Of a stretch of 64,000 nt of DNA, positions 43,187 through 51,331 are shown in pieces. Each line of letters begins with the position of its first letter. The stretch's first letter is position 1. Below the pieces are notes generated by a model that was not told where the DNA came from, did no database searches, and saw only the letters and a program-made list of their open reading frames with translations. The translations under genes and the position numbers were made by a program. The stretch is from Gammaproteobacteria bacterium (GTDB lineage Bacteria; Pseudomonadota; Gammaproteobacteria; JAPPPA01): the NCBI GenBank assembly GCA_030425645.1, contig JAUHZK010000006.1, forward strand, positions 1 to 64,000. Reading direction: 5' to 3'.

Positions 43187-45061
43187 ATGAATTTGCGCAA
43201 ATGGCGCGTTACCGTCTTGTTTTTGACGCTGACAGGAGCGGCTGCGGCAACGGCCAATACAGCCTCAGCCAGTGAAACACAGTCTCCGTTAGAGGCGGCG
43301 TTCATTGCGCTGGCCGATAATAACCCTGCGGCTGCCGCTAAGGCCCTTAAAACTGTGTCGGCTGAGCGTTCAGCAATGCTGGAGTACCAACTCATGTTGG
43401 CTATTTCGCAGCTTGAGTTGCAACAATTTGAAGCCGCCCAATTAACGTTTCGTGGCCTAGCCAAACAGGCTGTGCGTGATCGAAGCGCCATTATGCTAGT
43501 TACCCAGCAACTGTATAGAAAATTGCAGATCGCCCGCACGGCGGGCGGTTATCCACTACCACTGGCTGCCAAGCATTACGAGTCAATGGATAGTGCGCGG
43601 CGCATGAACATTAACTTTAACCGTCGCTTGTTGGGGCTTCCCTATATTGGTGATGTGACACCTTGGAAAGCCACTAGTGCTCCCGCGCAAAGCTTTAAGC
43701 CGAGACCGAAACCCTATGCGGGCCCTCGCCAAGCGCCCGCGGCTAAGCAAGCGCCTGCGGCTAAAGCGGTGTCAGCAAAAATATCGGCGGTGTTGATGAC
43801 TGAAATGCAGCGCGCCGCGCAGCTGCTTGATCAGGGCAATGCTGCTGAAGCCTTCGCCTTGTTACAACCACATGAGTTTGATGGTGCCGGTAATTTGCAA
43901 TTTGATTATCTGCTGGGTACGGCGGCGGTAGATGCCGGCGCTGCTGATGAAGCGATTTTTATTCTGCAACGGGTGTTAGTGCAAAACCCTCGCCATGCCG
44001 CAGCCCGCTTAGAGCTAGGGCGAGCTTATTATGCAAATGGTGATTACGCCGACTCGCGGACCGCTTTTGAGACCGTGTTAACGCAATCGCCACCGCCAGC
44101 CGCTAAAGCGCTATCAGAGCAGTATTTAGTGGCAATTGATGATTATTTCTCGAGCCGTCTAACTAGCTTGGTACCGTTTGTAGAAGCGCGTATTGGTTAC
44201 GATACGAATGTGAATGGCGCCACTGATGATGCGCAGCCTTTCAGTGCGCTGGTGGGGGTGCCTGCGGCCATTCGCGGATTGACCCTGCAACAGAACAGTT
44301 TAGAAACTGACTCGGCCTTTATTAACGTGGCTGCTGGCGCTGGCTATAGCAAGCAATTTAAACCGCGTTACTTTTTCCGTACTGGGGTTCGTTTAGACGC
44401 GCAAAGTAATGCGGACGCTAGCTTTGTTAATACGCAGTCATTAAAGGGTTATGGCAACTTTGAATACCGCCAAGGACGCCAACTTTTAGGCCTTGGGCTA
44501 GACGTATCGCATAGCTACGTGGGCGGCGACTTTAATGCTAATACCGCTGGCTTATCTTTGCTGGGTGGCACCAGCTTAAGCAAGCATTGGTCTGGTAACG
44601 CGCAGCTACGGGCGGCTGTTCGACGCTTTACCCGAACGCAGGATGTCAAAGATAGCACCGACCACACCTTGTCGCTTTCGGCAACACGCTATTGGTCTGG
44701 TAAAAACCGTGTGACGAGCACCCTGGGGGTTATTGCTCAGGATGTCGACGCAGAAGCGGACATTCACAGCAAACGGGTGTTGGGTTTCCAAAGTAACGTC
44801 AAATGGGTGGCGTTTAGATCGGCCCTAATTTCGGTGTCTGTTGCGGCGCTACGCGCTGATTACGAGGCAGTCATTGTCGGCAGCGAAGATCGTGTTGACG
44901 ACAGTTATTTGCTGGGATTCGGGGTCACTAAATATTCCTCGCGTAATCCCAATTTGAAGTGGTTATTCAATTTAGACGCAACGCGTACGGACTCAAGCCT
45001 AGCGTTGTATAACAGTGATGGCGTTAAAGCCTCTCTAGGAGTGCGCTATGACTTCCGCTAA
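43187..45061 (+). CDS. TPR-containing outer-membrane beta-barrel protein
   Basis: A 624-aa exported protein; the ATG at 43187 with AAAGG 6 nt upstream gives a proper signal peptide (LRKWRVTVLFLTLTGAAAATANT), better than an ATG 7 codons earlier. N-terminal helices and two TPR-like repeats (QAPAA-linker, then NAAEAFALLQPHEFDGAGNLQFDYLLGTAAVDAG and HAAARLELGRAYYANGDYADSRTAFE) occupy about residues 25-320. From about 335 on there is a barrel-like series of strands beginning VPFVEARIGYDTNVNGATDD and ending KASLGVRYDFR. This resembles surface-lipoprotein-assembly-modifier-type proteins. It overlaps the FecR gene by 14 bp. Confidence 0.72.
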   Translation: MNLRKWRVTVLFLTLTGAAAATANTASASETQSPLEAAFIALADNNPAAAAKALKTVSAERSAMLEYQLMLAISQLELQQFEAAQLTFRGLAKQAVRDRSAIMLVTQQLYRKLQIARTAGGYPLPLAAKHYESMDSARRMNINFNRRLLGLPYIGDVTPWKATSAPAQSFKPRPKPYAGPRQAPAAKQAPAAKAVSAKISAVLMTEMQRAAQLLDQGNAAEAFALLQPHEFDGAGNLQFDYLLGTAAVDAGAADEAIFILQRVLVQNPRHAAARLELGRAYYANGDYADSRTAFETVLTQSPPPAAKALSEQYLVAIDDYFSSRLTSLVPFVEARIGYDTNVNGATDDAQPFSALVGVPAAIRGLTLQQNSLETDSAFINVAAGAGYSKQFKPRYFFRTGVRLDAQSNADASFVNTQSLKGYGNFEYRQGRQLLGLGLDVSHSYVGGDFNANTAGLSLLGGTSLSKHWSGNAQLRAAVRRFTRTQDVKDSTDHTLSLSATRYWSGKNRVTSTLGVIAQDVDAEADIHSKRVLGFQSNVKWVAFRSALISVSVAALRADYEAVIVGSEDRVDDSYLLGFGVTKYSSRNPNLKWLFNLDATRTDSSLALYNSDGVKASLGVRYDFR

Positions 45062-46922
45062 GTTCAATCTTAAGCGCCTTTGCTGGCAAGCCAGCGTGTT
45101 GGTATTGCTAAGTGTTTTTAGCTTGGTGTCGCACGCCGCTGACCCGGTTGGAAAAGTGCTATTCGCCATCAATGATGTTCAAATTGAGCGCGCCACGGGG
45201 GGCAGCCAAACCGCCGCTAAAGGTGATGCGCTCTACGAGGGGGATACCGTGATTACCGGCACCCAAGGGCGTGCGCAGCTACAGTTTGTAGACGGTGCCC
45301 GTACGGCCTTAAGGCCCGGGTCTGAATTGGTCATCGAATCTTACCGTCCGGTTACTGAAGAGCAGAATGGAGAGCTGCTGGTCGCCAATGGTGGCTCTGC
45401 GGTGTTGGGCTTGCTTAAGGGTGGCATGCGAGCAGTGTCTGGCAAGATTACCAAAGGCAACCCAGACGGTATGACAGTGAAAACACCGGTCGCTACCATG
45501 GGGATTCGTGGCACCGATTTTACGGTTGTCCTGACCCGCGGTGACGGCGAGGCCGTGGTGCTAAATATCTCAGTGCGCGACGGTGTTGTTCGCGTCAGCA
45601 ATGAACTCGGTGAAATTGACGTCACGACTGGCGAGTTTGCGCAGGCGTTGCAGGGCATTTTGCCGCAGCTGCTGTTAGAGCCACCGCCAGCGTTATTGGA
45701 TGATACGGCCGGCGGTGCTACCGGGAGCGGCCAAGGCGGCAGTGCCGGTGGTTCAGCAATAGGGTCGTCTAGTAGCCCCTCAGGTAGTTCGTCGGGCAGC
45801 AATACTTCGGGTAATTCCCCAGGCGGTTCAGCAGGCAGTGGTACCGGCACTGAAGGCGGCAGCGACAGTAGTAACAATACCGGCAGTAGCCCGACGGGTA
45901 TGCGGCACAATGCGCCGGTAACTAATAGCGATGAACCACCGGGCGCGTTGCCGCCTCCACCACCTACAAGTCCGCCGGTGCCGGAGAATCCGCCTCAGAC
46001 AACGGACGGCCAAAATCTTGAAGACCCAGAAACAGAGCAGGAAGAACCGCCACAGGTCTTTAGGCTTTCAATGGGCGCTGACCAAGACGGTGGTCCTGAT
46101 GCCGCCGATGATGTGATTGTTGGCGGTGCCGACAATACCTCTGAGGAGCTTATTCGTGACAGCAATGGTTCTCTGCGCCAGTTCACTACGCAGAATGCGA
46201 GTTTCTTGGCTCAAGGCGCAAACGATGTGGTCACGGTCAGCATCATTGGTGTTGACGTTGATACGGCTCAGGTGCGTGATCGTGGCGCTGATGCCGTTAC
46301 TGGATTTGAATGGGGGCGTTGGGCAAACGGTACCGCGGCAGTTGCGTCGGCCGGTGGCGGTGCGCCTGAAGTGGTGAGTCTAATCGGCGATCAAAGTATT
46401 CATTGGGTCTATGGCCTGCCGGTAGAAGGTGAGCCTTTGGCTGAAGTTCGTGGCCAAGCCATGTATGTGGCGGTTGGTGGTACCACGCCGACAGACAATG
46501 CGGGCAATACTGGCACCTTGGATACCGTATTTTTGGTGGCGGATTTTGAGACCGCAGATGTGTTCTTAGATATGCAGTTCACCATGAATCACCCAGAGTC
46601 GATCGAGCAGTTAACGTGGAATGTTTCCGCCGACGGTCAGATGGCTGCTGGTGGTGTGATGCCGTTTAGTGGCAGCTTGGTTAATGGCGGTATTACCACC
46701 GATTTTGAAGGCTTTCCAACGCCTGCGGGGCAAGTGTCCGCTGGGGGCTTCTCGGGTAGCTTTTCGCCCAATACGGTAACGTTTGGCCCCGATGCGACCG
46801 TGCCGACAGGCGCAGGTTTTGGTTATAGTTTCTCAGGATTCTGTGACTGCAGCCCAGATGGCAACATTACCGTTAGCGGTGTCGCTGTGGTTGGTAACCC
46901 TGAGAGTGAAGGTGGCTTGTAA
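45048..46922 (+). CDS. Secreted FecR-domain protein with low-complexity linker
   Basis: A 624-aa protein with a Sec signal (LVLLSVFSLVSHA) and a FecR domain (about 28-190). The FecR core GKVLFAINDVQIERATGGSQTAAKGDALYEGDTVITG, then AQLQFVDGARTALRPGSELVIESY and TPVATMGIRGTDF, is complete. A long Gly/Ser/Asn-rich linker (about 222-290) and a Pro-rich stretch follow. The C-terminal domain of about 270 residues has strand-rich sequence resembling that of heme-binding or surface-exposed barrels (GGFSGSFSPNTVTFGPD). An AGGAG site precedes the ATG, which overlaps the upstream gene. Periplasmic FecR proteins of this type are often next to CHASE2 cyclases; there is no sigma factor here. Confidence 0.78.
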   Translation: MTSAKFNLKRLCWQASVLVLLSVFSLVSHAADPVGKVLFAINDVQIERATGGSQTAAKGDALYEGDTVITGTQGRAQLQFVDGARTALRPGSELVIESYRPVTEEQNGELLVANGGSAVLGLLKGGMRAVSGKITKGNPDGMTVKTPVATMGIRGTDFTVVLTRGDGEAVVLNISVRDGVVRVSNELGEIDVTTGEFAQALQGILPQLLLEPPPALLDDTAGGATGSGQGGSAGGSAIGSSSSPSGSSSGSNTSGNSPGGSAGSGTGTEGGSDSSNNTGSSPTGMRHNAPVTNSDEPPGALPPPPPTSPPVPENPPQTTDGQNLEDPETEQEEPPQVFRLSMGADQDGGPDAADDVIVGGADNTSEELIRDSNGSLRQFTTQNASFLAQGANDVVTVSIIGVDVDTAQVRDRGADAVTGFEWGRWANGTAAVASAGGGAPEVVSLIGDQSIHWVYGLPVEGEPLAEVRGQAMYVAVGGTTPTDNAGNTGTLDTVFLVADFETADVFLDMQFTMNHPESIEQLTWNVSADGQMAAGGVMPFSGSLVNGGITTDFEGFPTPAGQVSAGGFSGSFSPNTVTFGPDATVPTGAGFGYSFSGFCDCSPDGNITVSGVAVVGNPESEGGL

Positions 46923-46949
46923 GCCGTAACGCTTTGCGGCGGCTAGTGG

Positions 46950-49361
46950 TTATTCTTCGAGATTGGCCACTAGCTCAGTCAGCTGTTCGGGGCCTAGTCG
47001 CATGGCCGCGCCGGTGGGGCAGGAGCGCACGCAGGCGGGGCCGCCTTTTTGGCCAACACACTGGTCGCATTTGACGGCCTTCTTAACCACGTCTTTAGGT
47101 GATTTGAAGCTGGGATCTTGGCCTGGTCCGGGCCCTTTGCCAAACAGCAACCATTGCCATAAAGATGGTTTTTCCGGCGGTTTTGCTGCCAGTTGAATGA
47201 CGCCGTAGGGACAGTTGCGGACACAGTTGCCACAACCGATACAGCTATCTTTGATATAAACCTCACCGTTGTCTGCACGACTAATGGCGTCCGGTGGGCA
47301 TTCCTTCATGCAATGCGGGTTTTCGCAATGGCGGCATGAGGTTGGTAAATGCAAACAGGCGAAACTGACGCCAGCTTCTCGGTCGAGCCGAGAAACGCCA
47401 TCGTGGGTGTCGGCGCAGGCTTTTTCGCAGTTGTCGCAACCGACGCATAGGGTTTCGTCAATCACGAGAGCATTCGTCGCTTCGCCGAGTCCTTGCTCCA
47501 TCATAAATGACAGTACGGCACCATTGCGGGGCTGAGCCTCCATGCGGGTATCGTTCTGGATGCGGGTTTGCAAGGTTTGTCTGATTTCCTTGCGAATATT
47601 CGGCTCTAAGGCGAGTAGGGCATTGAAGGCTTCGCTATTCAGAGCAATGGTTTCTGAGGCAACGTTGGCGGTGATGGTGGCGGGTTGGTCACTGCCGGAG
47701 AGTACGGCGGCTTCGCCGATATATTGGCCGGCAGATAGGTAACCAATGACTGTTTCTTGCTGTTGTAGCTGGCGCGAAATACGCACTGAGCCTTTGCGAA
47801 TAAGGTGGAAACTGACATCGCTATCACCTTCGCGCATGATTTGGTCGCCCGGTTTATAGCTGTTCAGCGTCGCTGCTGCGGCGATAGGTTGGAGCTCGGG
47901 AATGCTTCGGTCTGGCGCGAAGCGTGTTTGGATGGTGCGGATGATGAAGGTTTCGTCGAGCACACGTTTCACGGTGTCGTCCGAAGCAATCAACTTGTTC
48001 ATCGTGCGTCGTGGGGTTTCAATCAGGACGCAATCCTCACCAGCGACAATGGTGGCGGTGCGCCGGCGGCCTGAGAGTAAGCCCATTTCGCCAAAAAACG
48101 CGCCCTGAGGGATGGTGATGCGGCGCTTACCGGCTTGGTCGAGTAATACATCAACACTGCCGTTGGCGATGGTATAGAAGGTGTTGCTGTAGTCGCCTTG
48201 TTTAAAGACGATATCGTCGCTTTTGGGGTGGTGAATATTGCTGTCGAGAATAACTTCTCGGAACATCAAGGCATTAACGTCAGTAAATACCCGTAGCCTT
48301 TCTTGGAACAGCGCCAGTGTGGCATCAACGTCGAGCGCAAATGGTAAATCGGCTAGCTTTTCTTCCAGCAGGGGGTGGTCGGCTGGTTTGATGTCATTGC
48401 CGAGTATGTACTCTACAACTTCATAACCTTGGTTCATGGCTTGCTTAATGAGCGGGTAGCCGCCGAGAGCGCCAATAACATAGAGTCCGCTCACATTGCT
48501 TTCGTACTGCGCTGTCAGCTCGGGTAGTGCGCCGGGGCTGTCGTTGGGGAATTCAATGCCGCAGCTTTCAACGAAAGGTCGTGGGGGTATGGCACCCAGT
48601 CGGGCAATGATGCGATCGGCTGCAATGGTGAGTTCGCCAGTGTCCGTTTTTAAGCTCACATTCATCGGCGTATCGGCCTCTGGCGTGAGTGCAATGCTGC
48701 CGACATTGGCGCTATAAACAATGTTTAGCAGGCCGTCTTCTGCCGACTTAAGAATAAGATCAATATTGCCTTGTTTGGCGCGAGCGAACTCGTCCCTGCG
48801 GTTGACGATGTAAACCTGATTACGGTTGGCTGGATTGGCTAGGCCAACGGCATTTTCAATCGCGGCGTCACCGGCGCCGAGCACCACAATGGTTTCGTCT
48901 TTGTATTCGTTGGGATCGTCTAGCTGGTATTGAACGCGGTCAAAGTCGTCATTTTCAACGCCTACGCGGCGAGGGTTACCCTGCAAGCCGATGCCCATAA
49001 TGATGGTTTCGGCTTGAATGGTTTTGCCGTTCTTGAGGCCAATATTGAAATCGCCTTTAGCACCGCTGATTTCGGTAACCTCGGCGTTATATTCGATATT
49101 AACCTTGAGTTCGCTGAGGCTGTTTTCCCAAGAGCTGAGAATGTCTTCTCGTTTACCAACGTCAAATTCGAAAGGGCTGCGGAGCGGTAAAATGCCGGGT
49201 TCTGCCATCACATGTTTACCTTTTTGGTACTTCTGGATGGTGTCGGCGTGTTTCGCTTTGGCTTCTAACAGGATGTGTTTAACACCGAGTTCGGCGGCGT
49301 GCCCGGCGGCACTGAGCCCGCCCGGCCCAGAGCCGATAATTGCGATTTGATATTTACTCAT
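46950..49361 (-). CDS. FAD/NAD(P) oxidoreductase with two cyclic-nucleotide-binding domains and a four-cluster ferredoxin module
   Basis: An 803-aa protein with three modules. Residues 1-320 form a thioredoxin-reductase-like flavoprotein (IAIIGSGPGGLSAAGHAAELG for FAD, VVLGAGDAAIENA for NAD(P)H, GLYVIGALGGYPLIKQAMNQG near the end) without the CxxC disulfide. About 365-620 holds two cNMP-binding domains. The first phosphate cassette FFGEMGLLSGRRRTAT keeps the Glu and Arg; the second, YIGEAAVLSGSDQPAT, has lost the Arg. About 640-790 is a DmsB/NrfC-like module with four Cys groups (CVGCDNCEKAC, CRHCENPHCMKEC, CIGCGNCVRNCP, CDQC...CVRSCP). It is cytoplasmic. I infer a cAMP-gated enzyme passing NAD(P)H electrons toward the membrane. 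Confidence 0.85.
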   Translation of the reverse strand: MSKYQIAIIGSGPGGLSAAGHAAELGVKHILLEAKAKHADTIQKYQKGKHVMAEPGILPLRSPFEFDVGKREDILSSWENSLSELKVNIEYNAEVTEISGAKGDFNIGLKNGKTIQAETIIMGIGLQGNPRRVGVENDDFDRVQYQLDDPNEYKDETIVVLGAGDAAIENAVGLANPANRNQVYIVNRRDEFARAKQGNIDLILKSAEDGLLNIVYSANVGSIALTPEADTPMNVSLKTDTGELTIAADRIIARLGAIPPRPFVESCGIEFPNDSPGALPELTAQYESNVSGLYVIGALGGYPLIKQAMNQGYEVVEYILGNDIKPADHPLLEEKLADLPFALDVDATLALFQERLRVFTDVNALMFREVILDSNIHHPKSDDIVFKQGDYSNTFYTIANGSVDVLLDQAGKRRITIPQGAFFGEMGLLSGRRRTATIVAGEDCVLIETPRRTMNKLIASDDTVKRVLDETFIIRTIQTRFAPDRSIPELQPIAAAATLNSYKPGDQIMREGDSDVSFHLIRKGSVRISRQLQQQETVIGYLSAGQYIGEAAVLSGSDQPATITANVASETIALNSEAFNALLALEPNIRKEIRQTLQTRIQNDTRMEAQPRNGAVLSFMMEQGLGEATNALVIDETLCVGCDNCEKACADTHDGVSRLDREAGVSFACLHLPTSCRHCENPHCMKECPPDAISRADNGEVYIKDSCIGCGNCVRNCPYGVIQLAAKPPEKPSLWQWLLFGKGPGPGQDPSFKSPKDVVKKAVKCDQCVGQKGGPACVRSCPTGAAMRLGPEQLTELVANLEE

Positions 49362-49408
49362 AGCAGCCGGTTTGGCGTGGTTGTGGTCATGTGGTTTTTG
49401 AACAAAGT

Positions 49409-50773
49409 TTATATCACACCATAAGCGAGCATGGCGTCAGCAACCTTGGTAAATCCGGCGATATTGGCGCCGTTTAGGTAGTTGACGTAGCTGCCTTCGT
49501 CACCGTGTTCAACGCATTTACCATGAATGGCTTGCATGATCTCGCGTAGGCGTGCGTCTAAGTCATCTCGTGTCCAGCTCAAGCGCATACTGTTTTGGGT
49601 CATCTCAAGCCCGGAAACGGCAACCCCGCCAGCGTTGGCAGCTTTAGATGGCGCATAAAGTATCTTGGCATCAATATACTTCTGAATCCCCTCGGGTACG
49701 GTCGGCATATTGGCGCCTTCGGAAACCGCTATGCAGCCGTTGTCGATTAGGGTTTGGGCTTCATCAGCGGAGATCTCATTTTGAGTCGCACAGGGCAGGG
49801 CAACGTCGCAGGGTAAACCCCAAGGGCGTTGTCCCTCATGGTAGCTAGCATTCGGGTATTGCTTGAGGTACTCGTTAATACGAACGCGTTTAACGTTCTT
49901 CAGTTCTTGTACGTGAGCTAGGCGCTCGGCATCAATGCCGTCAGGGTCGTGAATAAAGCCACCAGAATCCGACAGCGTTAATACTTTGCCGCCGAGTTGG
50001 GTAAATTTCTCGGCGGCGTATTGGGCAACGTTACCGGAACCGGAAACGCAGGCGGTTTTGCCCTCAATGTCGTGGCCGGCGTGTTTGAGCATGTCTTGCA
50101 GCATATAAACCGCACCATAGCCTGTGGCCTCGGTGCGGATGAGCGAGCCGCCAAAGGCCAAGCCCTTACCTGTGAGTACGCCAGTGAATTCATTAGTAAG
50201 ACGTTTGTGTTGGCCAAACATATAAGAAACCTCACGCGCACCGACGCCAATGTCGCCGGCCGGTACGTCGGTTTGGTGGCCGATATGGCGCGAGAGTTCG
50301 GTCATAAACGCTTGGCAAAAGCTCATCACTTCACGGTCTGATTTGCCCTTGGGGTTAAAGTCAGAGCCGCCTTTGCCAGAGCCCATTGGCAGGCCGGTAA
50401 GGCTGTTTTTAAATGTCTGTTCGAAGGCTAGGAATTTGAATGTCGAGAGGGTGACATCTTTATGGAAACGTAAGCCGCCCTTGTAGGGGCCGATGGCGTT
50501 GTTATGTTGCACCCGATAGCCACGGTTTACCCGAACGTTACCGGCGTCGTCTTGCCAGCACACTCGAAAGATAATAATGCGATCTGGTTCTGTCAGGCGC
50601 TCTAGGATTTTGGCTTCTTGATAAATGGGCTTGTCGATAATGTAGGGGATGATCGTTTGCGCGACTTCTCCTACTGCCTGATGGTATTCGTGCTCGCCTG
50701 GATTGCGACGAGCTAGGCCTTCCATAAACTGCTGATAATGCTCGGCGGCCTTGCCGGTGAGTGCTGTGGTCAT
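49409..50773 (-). CDS. gdhA: NADP-specific glutamate dehydrogenase
   Basis: A 454-aa hexameric-type enzyme catalysing reductive amination of 2-oxoglutarate in the cytoplasm. Substrate-binding motifs include YRVQHNNAIGPYKGGLRFH and LPMGSGKGGSDFNPKGKSD with the catalytic Lys. The Rossmann domain shows ACVSGSGNVAQYAAEKFTQLGG, and the C-terminal part NAGGVAVSGLEMTQNSMRLSW is standard. The length and sequence suit the NADP-dependent family for ammonia assimilation. It lies 30 bp after the DUF3307 gene and 47 bp before the oxidoreductase on the same strand, so a shared message is possible. Confidence 0.96.
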   Translation of the reverse strand: MTTALTGKAAEHYQQFMEGLARRNPGEHEYHQAVGEVAQTIIPYIIDKPIYQEAKILERLTEPDRIIIFRVCWQDDAGNVRVNRGYRVQHNNAIGPYKGGLRFHKDVTLSTFKFLAFEQTFKNSLTGLPMGSGKGGSDFNPKGKSDREVMSFCQAFMTELSRHIGHQTDVPAGDIGVGAREVSYMFGQHKRLTNEFTGVLTGKGLAFGGSLIRTEATGYGAVYMLQDMLKHAGHDIEGKTACVSGSGNVAQYAAEKFTQLGGKVLTLSDSGGFIHDPDGIDAERLAHVQELKNVKRVRINEYLKQYPNASYHEGQRPWGLPCDVALPCATQNEISADEAQTLIDNGCIAVSEGANMPTVPEGIQKYIDAKILYAPSKAANAGGVAVSGLEMTQNSMRLSWTRDDLDARLREIMQAIHGKCVEHGDEGSYVNYLNGANIAGFTKVADAMLAYGVI

Positions 50774-50803
50774 GATGGGCTCCCGTGATGCGTTGTGGGC
50801 GGG

Positions 50804-51157
50804 CTAGTTGAGATAGAAAATCCAAATAAGCCACCACAATATTTTGCTGCCAATGTGGAGCAGCTGGTCGGTGTGGAAACCAAAGCGATTTTGGCTTTTG
50901 GCGTGATCAATCGCGGCATGAGTGAATGTTTCGGCAACGGCCAAACCGAGGTGGCCAAGCACCAGGTAAACCATTAGTCCGTGAATTAAACTGTGGGCGG
51001 CTAAAACGTGTAGCCAAACTAAGTGTGGACGTTTGGTTACGCCGTCTTTGAACTTAATCTGCGAGCTTTTGAAGCGTGCGACAAACTCCGTCTGTAAGCC
51101 AAAATCTGCGAGTGCGTGAGCCGCTAGTAGTAGAAACAGCGCTTCGAAAATTGTCAC
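50804..51157 (-). CDS. DUF3307 membrane protein
   Basis: A 117-aa inner-membrane protein starting at GTG with AAGGA 8 nt upstream. It has about three hydrophobic segments and the DUF3307 pattern: LLLAAHALADFGLQTEFVARFKSS, then HVLAAHSLIHGLMVYLVLG and AIDHAKSQNRFGFHTDQLLHIGSKILWWLIW. Conserved His and Asp residues face the membrane interior, as in other members. The function is unknown. It precedes gdhA by 30 bp. Confidence 0.8.
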   Translation of the reverse strand: MTIFEALFLLLAAHALADFGLQTEFVARFKSSQIKFKDGVTKRPHLVWLHVLAAHSLIHGLMVYLVLGHLGLAVAETFTHAAIDHAKSQNRFGFHTDQLLHIGSKILWWLIWIFYLN

Positions 51158-51277
51158 ATCAGCGTCCTTTTGCAGGCTTCTTTACGACTTTGGTTAAGAG
51201 CCGCCTGTCATTTAAAGATGGACGATGAGTTATCTAAATGCAAATAGTATCTGTGGCGCGGTAGCGCACCCAAAAAC

Positions 51278-51306
51278 AACAAACCCCGCATTGTGCGGGG
51301 TTTGTT
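51278..51306 (-). terminator. Rho-independent terminator after pckG
   Basis: AACAAACCCCGCA (51278-51290), TTG and TGCGGGGTTTGTT (51294-51306) form a perfect 13-bp stem. On the minus strand it is followed by GTTTTTGG, so it terminates pckG. Confidence 0.88.
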
Positions 51307-51331
51307 AAAACAGGGCCTTAATAGCGTAAGA

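Noticed and set aside
45341-45910. A 189-codon frame opposite the FecR gene
   Set aside because: The Pro/Leu/Ser-rich translation reflects the Gly/Ser linker read backwards.
45048-46922. FecR as part of a TonB/iron-uptake sigma system
   Set aside because: No ECF sigma factor or TonB receptor gene lies nearby, and the protein has a Sec signal rather than a cytoplasmic anti-sigma domain.
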